Assembly (NCBI GenBank): GCA_963932145.1
Contig: CAWVQA010000070.1
Span: 81,114 to 145,113, forward strand
Length of the DNA: 64,000 bases
Origin: Acanthosepion lycidas
Taxonomy: Eukaryota; Mollusca; Cephalopoda; Sepiida; Sepiidae
Direction of reading: 5' to 3'
Of this stretch, positions 51,640 through 62,217 are shown one piece after another. The first letter of the stretch is position 1, and the number at the start of each line of letters is the position of its first letter. A program made the translations under genes and the position numbers. Under the pieces are notes generated by a model. That model saw nothing but the letters and a program-made list of their open reading frames with translations. It searched no databases and was not told the DNA's origin.

Positions 51640-53506
51640 AAAACATAAAACCTTAAATATAACTTTGTCAAAACTTCTGAAACTAGATAAAATCAATAAG
51701 TTTTGATTGATTTCATATCGATTTTCAATAATTTCATTGTTTTTCTAATGTTTTCAAACAGTTATTGATATTTACAAACTAGCGTTGAAAAAGTAGTGAA
51801 AAAAGCTAGATTTTGCATGTAAATCGCTATGTAATTAAAAGTTGTGTAAAACATAAAATCTTAAATAAAACTTTGTCAAAACTTCTGAAACTAGTTAAAA
51901 TCAATAAGTTTTGATTGATTTCATATCGATTTTCAATAATTTCATTGTTTTTCTAATGTTTTCAAACAGTTATTGATATTTACAGACTAGCGTTAAAAAG
52001 TAGTCAAAACAGCTTGATTTTGCATGTAAATCGCTATGTAATTAAAAGTTGTGTAAAACATAAAATCTTAAATATAACTTTGTCAAAACTTCTGAAACTA
52101 GTTAAAATCAATAAGTTTTGATTGATTTCATATCGATTTTCAATAATTTCATTGTTTTTCTAATGTTTTCAAACAGTTATTGATATTTACAAACTAGCGT
52201 TGAAAAAGTAGTGAAAAAAGCTAGATTTTGCATGTAAATCGCTATGTAATTAAAAGTTGTGCAAAACATAAAATCTTAAAGAAAACTTTGTCAAAACTTC
52301 TGAAACTAGTTAAAATCAATAAGTATTGATTGATTTCATATCGATTTTCAATAATTTCATTGTTTTTCTAATGTTTTCAAACAGTTATTGATATTTACAC
52401 ACTAGCGTTAAAAAGTAGTCAAAACAGCTTGATTTTGCATGTAAATCGCTATGTAATTAAAAGTTGTGTAAAACATAAAATCTTAAATATAACTTTGTCA
52501 AAACTTCTGAAACTAGTTAAAATCAATAAGTTTTGATTGATTTCATATCGATTTTCAATAATTTCATTGTTTTTCTAATGTTTTCAAACAGTTACTGATA
52601 TTTACAAACTAGCGTTGAAAAAGTAGTGAAAAAAGCTAGATTTTGCATGTAAATCGCTATGTAATTAAAAGTTGTGTAAAACATAAAATCTTAAATAAAA
52701 CTTTGTCAAAACTTCTGAAACTAGTTAAAATCAATAAGTATTGATTGATTTCATATCGATTTTTAATAATTTCATTGTTTTTCTAATGTTTTCAAACAGT
52801 TATTGATATTTACACACTAGCGTTAAAAAGTAGTCAAAACAGCTTGATTTTGCATGTAAATCGGTATGTAATTAAAAGTTGTGTAAAACATAAAATCTTA
52901 AATATAACTTTGTCAAAACTTCTGAAACTAGTTAAAATCAATAAGTTTTGATTGATTTCATATCGATTTTTAATAATTTCATTGTTTTTCTAATGTTTTC
53001 AAACAGTTATTGATATTTACAAACTAGCGTAAAAAAGTAGTCAAAACAGCTAGATTTTGCATGTAAATCGCTATGTAATTAAAAGTTGTGTAAAACATAA
53101 AATCTTAAGTATAACTTTGTCAAAACTTCTGAAACTAGTTAAAATCAATAAGTTTTGATTGATTTCATATCGATTTTCAATAATTTCATTGTTTTTCTAA
53201 TGTTTTCAAACAGTTATTGATATTTACAAACTAGCGTTGAAAAAGTAGTGAAAAAAGCTAGATTTTGCATGTAAATCGCTATGTAATTAAAAGTTGTGTA
53301 AAACATAAAATCTTAAATATAACTTTGTCAAAACTTCTGAAACTAGTTAAAATCTATAAGTTTTGATTGATTTCATATCGATTTTTAATAATTTCATTGT
53401 TTTTCTAATGTTTTCAAACAGTTATTGATATTTACAAACTAGCGTAGAAAAGTAGTCAAAACAGCTAGATTTTGCATGTAAATCGCTATGTAATTAAAAG
53501 TTGTGT
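51640..53506 (+). repeat. Nine-monomer tandem duplication, unit 2 (1867 bp)
   Basis: Adjoining copy of 49773-51639. Differences: the fifth monomer is caaacag with gttactg instead of caaagag, the sixth has tttttaat and aatcggtatg, and the eighth has aagtataac. The odd unit number means A/B alternation is broken within each unit (two B monomers adjoin at 50811-51224). Confidence 0.87.
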
Positions 53507-56500
53507 AAAACATAAAATCTTAAATATAACTTTGTCAAAACTTCTGAAACTAGTTAAAATCAATAAGTTTTGATTGATTTCATATCGATTTTCAATAATT
53601 TCATTGTTTTCCTAATGTTTTCAAACAGTTATTGATATTTACAAACAAGCGTTGAAAAAGTAGTGAAAAAAGCTAGATTTTGCATGTAAATCGCTATGTA
53701 ATTAAAAGTTGTGTAAAACATAAAATCTTAAATAAAACTTTGTCAAAACTTCTGAAACTAGTTAAAATCAATAAGTTTTGATTGATTTCATATCGATTTT
53801 CAATAATTTCATTGTTTTTCTAATGTTTTCAAACAGTTATTGATATTTACAAACTAGCGTTAAAAAGTAGTCAAAACAGTTTGATTTTGCATGTAAATCG
53901 CTATGTAATTAAAAGTTGTGTAAAAAATAAAATCTTAAATATAACTTTGTCAAAACTTCTGAAACTAGTTAAAATCAATAAGTTTTGATTGATTTCATAT
54001 CGATTTTTAATAATTTCATTGTTTTTCTAATGTTTTCAAACAGTTATTGATATTTACAAACTAGCGTTAAAAAGTAGTCAAAACAGATAGATTTTGCATG
54101 TAAATCGCTATGTAATTAAAAGTTGTGTAAAACATAAAACCTTAAATATAACTTTGTCAAAACTTCTGAAACTAGTTAAAATCAATAAGTTTTGATTGAT
54201 TTCATATCGATTTTCAATAATTTCATTGTTTTTCTAATGTTTTCAAACAGTTACTGATATTTACAAACTAGCGTTGAAAAAGTAGTGAAAAAAGCTAGAT
54301 TTTGCATGTAAATCGCTATGTAATTAAAAGTTGTGTAAAACATAAAATCTTAAATAAAACTTTGTCAAAACTTCTGAAACTAGTTAAAATCAATAAGTAT
54401 TGATTGATTTCATATCGATTTTCAATAATTTCATTGTTTTTCTAATGTTTTCAAACAGTTATTGATATTTACACACTAGCGTTAAAAAGTAGTCAAAACA
54501 GCTAGATTTTGCATGTAAATCGCTATGTAATTAAAAGTTGTGTAAAACATAAAATCTTAAATATAACTTTGTCAAAACTTCTGAAACTGGTTAATATCAA
54601 TAAGTTTTGATTGATTTCATATCGATTTTCAATAATTTCATTGTTTTTTTAATGTTTTCAAACAGTTATTGATATTTACAAACTAGCGTTGAAAAAGTAG
54701 TGAAAAAAGCTAGATTTTGCATGTAAATCGCTATGTAATTAAAAGTTGTGTAAAACATAAAATCTTAAATAAAACTTTGTCAAAACTTCTGAAACTAGTT
54801 AAAATCAATAAGTTTTGATTGATTTCATATCGATTTTCAATAATTTCATTGTTTTTCTAATGTTTTCAATCAGTTATTGATATTTACAAACTAGCGTCAA
54901 AAAGTAGTCAAAACAGCTAGATTTTGCATGTAAATCGCTATGTAATTAAAAGTTGTGTAAAACATAAAATCTTAAATATAACTTTGTCAAAACTTCTGAA
55001 ACTAGTTAAAATCAATAAGTTTTGATTGATTTCATATCGATTTTCAATAATTTCATTGTTTTTCTAATGTTTTCAAACAGTTACTTATATTTACAAACTA
55101 GCGTTGAAAAAGTAGTGAAAAAAGCTAGATTTTGCATGTAAATCGCTATGTAATTAAAAGTTGTGTAAAACATAAAATCTTAAATAAAACTTTGTCAAAA
55201 CTTCTGAAACTAGTTAAAATCAATAAGTATTGATTGATTTCATATCGATTTTCAATAATTTCATTGTTTTTCTAATGTTTTCAAACAGTTATTGATATTT
55301 ACACACTAGCGTTAAAAAGTAGTCAAAACAGCTTGATTTTGCATGTAAATCGCTATGTAATTAAAAGTTGTGTAAAACATAAAACCTTAAATATAACTTT
55401 GTCAAAACTTCTGAAACTAGATAAAATCAATAAGTTTTGATTGATTTCATATCGATTTTCAATAATTTCATTGTTTTTCTAATGTTTTCAAACAGTTATT
55501 GATATTTACAAACTAGCGTTGAAAAAGTAGTGAAAAAAGCTAGATTTTGCATGTAAATCGCTATGTAATTAAAAGTTGTGTAAAACATAAAATCTTAAAT
55601 AAAACTTTGTCAAAACTTCTGAAACTAGTTAAAATCAATAAGTTTTGATTGATTTCATATCGATTTTCAATAATTTCATTGTTTTTCTAATGTTTTCAAA
55701 CAGTTATTGATATTTACACACTAGCGTTAAAAAGTAGTCAAAACAGCTTGATTTTGCATGTAAATCGCTATGTAATTAAAAGTTGTGTAAAACATAAAAT
55801 CTTAAATAAAACTTTGTCAAAACTTCTGAAACTAGTTAAAATCAATAAGTATTGATTGATTTCATATCGATTTTCAATAATTTCATTGTTTTTCTAATGT
55901 TTTCAAACAGTTATTGATATTTACACACTAGCGTTAAAAAGTAGTCAAAACAGCTTGATTTTGCATGTAAATCGCTATGTAATTAAAAGTGGTGTAAAAC
56001 ATAAAATCTTAAATATAACTTTGTCAAAACTTCTGAAACTAGTTAAAATCAATAAGTTTTGATTGATTTCATATCGATTTTCAATAATTTCATTGTTTTC
56101 CTAATGTTTTCAAACAGTTATTGATATTTACAAACAAGCGTTGAAAAAGTAGTGAAAAAAGCTAGATTTTGCATGTAAATCGCTATGTAATTAAAAGTTG
56201 TGTAAAACATAAAATCTTAAATAAAACTTTGTCAAAACTTCTGAAACTAGTTAAAATCAATAAGTTTTGATTGATTTCATATCGATTTTCAATAATTTCA
56301 TTGTTTTTCTAATGTTTTCAAACAGTTATTGATATTTACAAACTAGCGTTAAAAAGTAGTCAAAACAGCTTGATTTTGCATGTAAATCGCTATGTAATTA
56401 AAAGTTGTGTAAAACATAAAACCTTAAATATAACTTTGTCAAATCTTCTGAAACTAGTTAAAATCAATAAGTTTTGATTGATTTCATATCGATTTTCAAT

Positions 56501-56618
56501 AATTTCATTGTTTTTCTAATGTTTTCAAACAGTTACTGATATTTACAAACTAGCGTTGAAAAAGTAGTGAAAAAAGCTAGATTTTGCATGTAAATCGCTA
56601 TGTAATTAAAAGTTGTGT
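53507..56618 (+). repeat. Mosaic satellite segment, fifteen monomers
   Basis: Contains aaacaagcg A monomers, accttaa with gttactg, and the 54337-54958 run (aagtattg/cacact with ctag, actggttaatatc A, caatcag B) that copies 47700-48321 at offset 6637. Rare single changes include cagtttg near 53879, gtaaaaaataaaatc near 53926 and agtggtgtaaaac near 55990. Nothing other than satellite. Confidence 0.8.
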
Positions 56619-58401
56619 AAAACATAAAATCTTAAATATAACTTTGTCAAAACTTCTGAAACTAGTTAAAATGAATAAGTATTGATTGATTTCATATCGA
56701 TTTTCAATAATTTCATTGTTTTTCTAATGTTTTCAAACAGTTATTGATATTTACACACTAGCGTTAAAAAGTAGTCAAAACAGCTTGATTTTGCATGTAA
56801 ATCGCTATGTAATTAAAAGTTGTGTAAAACATAAAACCTTAAATATAACTTTGTCAAAACTTCTGAAACTAGATAAAATCAATAAGTTTTGATTGATTTC
56901 ATATCGATTTTCAATAATTTCATTGTTTTTCTAATGTTTTCAAACAGTTATTGATATTTACAAACTAGCGTTGAAAAAGTAGTGAAAAAAGCTAGATTTT
57001 GCATGTAAATCGCTATGTAATTAAAAGTTGTGTAAAACATAAAATCTTAAATAAAACTTTGTCAAAACTTCTGAAACTAGTTAAAATCAATAAGTTTTGA
57101 TTGATTTCATATCGATTTTCAATAATTTCATTGTTTTTCTAATGTTTTCAAACAGTTATTGATATTTACACACTAGCGTTAAAAAGTAGTCAAAACAGCT
57201 TGATTTTGCATGTAAATCGCTATGTAATTAAAAGTTGTGTAAAACATAAAATCTTAAATAAAACTTTGTCAAAACTTCTGAAACTAGTTAAAATCAATAA
57301 GTATTGATTGATTTCATATCGATTTTCAATAATTTCATTGTTTTTCTAATGTTTTCAAACAGTTATTGATATTTACACACTAGCGTTAAAAAGTAGTCAA
57401 AACAGCTTGATTTTGCATGTAAATCGCTATGTAATTAAAAGTTGTGTAAAACATAAAATCTTAAATATAACTTTGTCAAAACTTCTGAAACTAGTTAAAA
57501 TCAATAAGTTTTGATTGATTTCATATCGATTTTCAATAATTTCATTGTTTTTCTAATGTTTTCAAAGAGTTATTGATATTTACAAACTAGCGTTGAAAAA
57601 GTAGTGAAAAAAGATAGATTTTGCATGTAAATCGCTATGTAATTAAAAGTTGTGTAAAACATAAAATCTTAAATATAACTTTGTCAAAACTTCTGAAACT
57701 AGTTAAAATCAATAAGTTTTGATTGATTTCATATCGATTTTTAATAATTTCCTTGTTTTTCTAATGTTTTGAAACAGTTATTGATATTTACAAACTAGTC
57801 AAAAGTAGTCAAAACAGCTAGATTTTGCATGTAAATCGCTATGTAATTAAAAGTTGTGTAAAACATAAAACCTTAAATATAACTTTGTCAAAACTTCTGA
57901 AACTAGATAAAATCAATAAGTTTTGATTGATTTCATATCGATTTTCAATAATTTCATTGTTTTTCTAATGTTTTCAAACAGTTATTGATATTTACAAACT
58001 AGCGTTGAAAAAGTAGTGAAAAAAGCTAGATTTTGCATGTAAATCGCTATGTAATTAAAAGTTGTGTAAAACATAAAATCTTAAATAAAACTTTGTCAAA
58101 ACTTCTGAAACTAGTTAAAATCAATAAGTTTTGATTGATTTCATATCGATTTTCAATAATTTCATTGTTTTTCTAATGTTTTCAAAGAGTTATTGATATT
58201 TACAAACTAGCGTTGAAAAAGTAGTGAAAAAAGCTAGATTTTGCATGTAAATCGCTATGTAATTAAAAGTTGTGTAAAACATAAAATCTTAAATATAACT
58301 TTGTCAAAACTTCTGAAACTAGTTAAAATCAATAAGTTTTGATTGATTTCATATCGATTTTTAATAATTTCATTGTTTTTCTAATGTTTTGAAACAGTTA
58401 T
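56619..58401 (+). repeat. Long-range repeat III, copy 1
   Basis: Matches 62218-64000 at a constant offset of 5599 bp (27 monomers), including the 204 bp monomer, aagatagatt in the preceding A monomer, and gttttgaaacag. The visible private change is aaatgaataag in the first monomer. Confidence 0.87.
57656..57859 (+). repeat. Shortened 204 bp monomer
   Basis: The usual aaactagcgtaaaaaagtag is reduced to aaactagtcaaaagtag (3 bp shorter than B), together with ttccttg and gttttgaaacag. The same monomer is found at 63255-63458 and nowhere else in the window. Confidence 0.88.
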
Positions 58402-58690
58402 TGATATTTACAAACTAGTGTAAAAAAGTAGTCAAAACAGCTAGATTTTGCATGTAAATCGCTATGTAATTAAAAGTTGTGTAAAACATAAAACCTTAAA
58501 TATAACTTTGTCAAAACTTCTGAAACTAGATAAAATCAATAAGTTTTGATTGATTTCATATCGATTTTCAATAATTTCATTGTTTTTCTAATGTTTTCAA
58601 ACAGTTATTGATATTTACAAACTAGCGTTGAAAAAGTAGTGAAAAAAGCTAGATTTTGCATGTAAATCGCTATGTAATTAAAAGTTGTGT

Positions 58691-60765
58691 AAAACATAAA
58701 ATCTTAAATAAAACTTTGTCAAAACTTCTGAAACTAGTTCAAATCAATAAGTTTTGATTGATTTCATATCGATTTTCAATAAATTCATTGTTTTTCTAAT
58801 GTTTTCAAACAGTTATTGATATTTACACACTAGCGTTGAAAAAGTAGTCAAAACAGCTTGATTTTGCATGTAAATCGCTATGTAATTAAAAGTTGTGTAA
58901 AACATAAAATCTTAAATATAACTTTGTCAAAACTTCTGAAACTAGTTAAAATCAATAAGTTTTGATTGATTTCATATCGATTTTCAATAATTTCATTGTT
59001 TTTCTAATGTTTTCAAAGAGTTATTGATATTTACAAACTAGCGTTGAAAAAGTAGTGAAAAAAGCTAGATTTTGCATGTAAATCGCTATGTAATTAAAAG
59101 TTGTGTAAAACATAAAATCTTAAATATAACTTTGTCAAAACTTCTGAAACTAGTTAAAATCGATAAGTTTTGATTGATTTCATATCGATTTTTAATAATT
59201 TCATTGTTTTTCTAATGTTTTCAAACAGTTATTGATATTTACAAACTAGCGTAAAAAAGTAGTCAAAACAGCTAGATTTTGCATGTAAATCGCTATGTAA
59301 TTAAAAGTTGTGTAAAACATAAAATCTTAAGTATAACTTTGTCAAAACTTCTGAAACTAGTTAAAATCAATAAGTTTTGATTGATTTCATATCGATTTTC
59401 AATAATTTCATTGTTTTTCTAATGTTTTCAAACAGTTATTGATATTTACAAACTAGCGTTGAAAAAGTAGTGAAAAAAGCTAGATTTTGCATGTAAATCG
59501 CTATGTAATTAAAAGTTGTGTAAAACATAAAATCTTAAATATAACTTTGTCAAAACTTCTGAAACTAGTTAAAATCAATAAGTTTTGATTGATTTCATAT
59601 CGATTTTTAATAATTTCATTGTTTTTCTAATGTTTTCAAACAGTTATTGATATTTACACACTAGCGTAGAAAAGTAGTCAAAACAGCTAGATTTTGCATG
59701 TAAATCGCTATGTAATTAAAAGTTGTGTAAAACAAAATCTTAAATATAACTTTGTCAAAACTTCTGAAACTAGTTAAAATCAATAAGTTTTGATTGATTT
59801 CATATCGATTTTCAATAATTTCATTGTTTTCCTAATGTTTTCAAACAGTTATTGATATTTACAAACAAGCGTTGAAAAAGTAGTGAAAAAAGCTAGATTT
59901 TGCATGTAAATCGCTATGTAATTAAAAGTTGTGTAAAACATAAAATCTTAAATAAAACTTTGTCAAAACTTCTGAAACTAGTTAAAATCAATAAGTTTTG
60001 ATTGATTTCATATCGATTTTCAATAATTTCATTGTTTTTCTAATGTTTTCAAAGAGTTATTGATATTTACAAACTAGCGTTGAAAAAGTAGTGAAAAAAG
60101 CTAGATTTTGCATGTAAATCGCTATGTAATTAAAAGTTGTGTAAAACATAAAATCTTAAATATAACTTTGTCAAAACTTCTGAAACTAGTTAAAATCAAT
60201 AAGTTTTGATTGATTTCATATCGATTTTTAATAATTTCATTGTTTTTCTAATGTTTTCAAACAGTTATTGATATTTACAAACTAGTGTCAAAAAGTAGTC
60301 AAAACAGCTAGATTTTGCATGTAAATCGTTATGTAATTAAAAGTTGTGTAAAACATAAAATCTTAAATATAACTTTGTCAAAACTTCTGAAACTAGTTAA
60401 AATCAATAAGTTTTGATTGATTTCATATCGATTTTCAATAATTTCATTGTTTTTCTAATGTTTTCAAACAGTTATTGATATTTACAAACTAGCGTTGAAA
60501 AAGTAGTGAAAAAAGCTTGATTTTGCATGTAAATCGCTATGTAATTAAAAGTTGTGTAAAACATAAAATCTTAAACATAACTTTGTCAAAACTTCTGAAA
60601 CTAGTTAAAATCAATAAGTTTTGATTGATTTCATATCGATTTTCAATAATTTCATTGTTTTTCTAATGTTTTCAAACAGTTATTGATATTTACAAACTAG
60701 CGTTGAAAAAGTAGTGAAAAAAGCTAGATTTTGCATGTAAATCGCTATGTAATTAAAAGTTGTGT
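58691..60765 (+). repeat. Ten-monomer unit, copy 1 (2075 bp)
   Basis: Order: agttcaaatc hybrid with aataaattc and gttgaaaaagtagtc, caaagag A, aatcgataag B, aagtataac A, cgtagaaaag B with cacact and a 2 bp shortened aaaacaaaatc junction, aaacaagcg A, caaagag A, tagtgtc B with aatcgttatg, aaaagcttg A, cttaaacataac A. Confidence 0.88.
60143..60765 (+). repeat. Rare-variant trio shared with the 5 kb region
   Basis: Three monomers: tagtgtcaaaaag with aatcgttatg (60143), aaaagcttg (60350), cttaaacataac (60558). The same three rare variants occur at 4981, 5187 and 5602, about 55 kb away, where one extra cgtaaaaaag B monomer (5395) separates the second and third. Confidence 0.82.
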
Positions 60766-62217
60766 AAAACATAAAATCTTAAATAAAACTTTGTCAAAAC
60801 TTCTGAAACTAGTTCAAATCAATAAGTTTTGATTGATTTCATATCGATTTTCAATAAATTCATTGTTTTTCTAATGTTTTCAAACAGTTATTGATATTTA
60901 CACACTAGCGTTGAAAAAGTAGTCAAAACAGCTTGATTTTGCATGTAAATCGCTATGTAATTAAAAGTTGTGTAAAACATAAAATCTTAAATATAACTTT
61001 GTCAAAACTTCTGAAACTAGTTAAAATCAATAAGTTTTGATTGATTTCATATCGATTTTCAATAATTTCATTGTTTTTCTAATGTTTTCAAAGAGTTATT
61101 GATATTTACAAACTAGCGTTGAAAAAGTAGTGAAAAAAGCTAGATTTTGCATGTAAATCGCTATGTAATTAAAAGTTGTGTAAAACATAAAATCTTAAAT
61201 ATAACTTTGTCAAAACTTCTGAAACTAGTTAAAATCGATAAGTTTTGATTGATTTCATATCGATTTTTAATAATTTCATTGTTTTTCTAATGTTTTCAAA
61301 CAGTTATTGATATTTACAAACTAGCGTAAAAAAGTAGTCAAAACAGCTAGATTTTGCATGTAAATCGCTATGTAATTAAAAGTTGTGTAAAACATAAAAT
61401 CTTAAGTATAACTTTGTCAAAACTTCTGAAACTAGTTAAAATCAATAAGTTTTGATTGATTTCATATCGATTTTCAATAATTTCATTGTTTTTCTAATGT
61501 TTTCAAACAGTTATTGATATTTACAAACTAGCGTTGAAAAAGTAGTGAAAAAAGCTAGATTTTGCATGTAAATCGCTATGTAATTAAAAGTTGTGTAAAA
61601 CATAAAATCTTAAATATAACTTTGTCAAAACTTCTGAAACTAGTTAAAATCAATAAGTTTTGATTGATTTCATATCGATTTTTAATAATTTCATTGTTTT
61701 TCTAATGTTTTCAAACAGTTATTGATATTTACACACTAGCGTAGAAAAGTAGTCAAAACAGCTAGATTTTGCATGTAAATCGCTATGTAATTAAAAGTTG
61801 TGTAAAACAAAATCTTAAATATAACTTTGTCAAAACTTCTGAAACTAGTTAAAATCAATAAGTTTTGATTGATTTCATATCGATTTTCAATAATTTCATT
61901 GTTTTCCTAATGTTTTCAAACAGTTATTGATATTTACAAACAAGCGTTGAAAAAGTAGTGAAAAAAGCTAGATTTTGCATGTAAATCGCTATGTAATTAA
62001 AAGTTGTGTAAAACATAAAATCTTAAATAAAACTTTGTCAAAACTTCTGAAACTAGTTAAAATCAATAAGTTTTGATTGATTTCATATCGATTTTCAATA
62101 ATTTCATTGTTTTTCTAATGTTTTCAAAGAGTTATTGATATTTACAAACTAGCGTTGAAAAAGTAGTGAAAAAAGCTAGATTTTGCATGTAAATCGCTAT
62201 GTAATTAAAAGTTGTGT
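60766..62217 (+). repeat. Ten-monomer unit, partial copy 2 (7 monomers)
   Basis: Repeats the first seven monomers of 58691-60765 at offset 2075, including agttcaaatc (60811), aatcgataag (61236) and the shortened aaaacaaaatc junction. After 62217 the sequence switches to long-range repeat III instead of the tagtgtc monomer, a clean breakpoint at a monomer-scale boundary. Confidence 0.88.
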
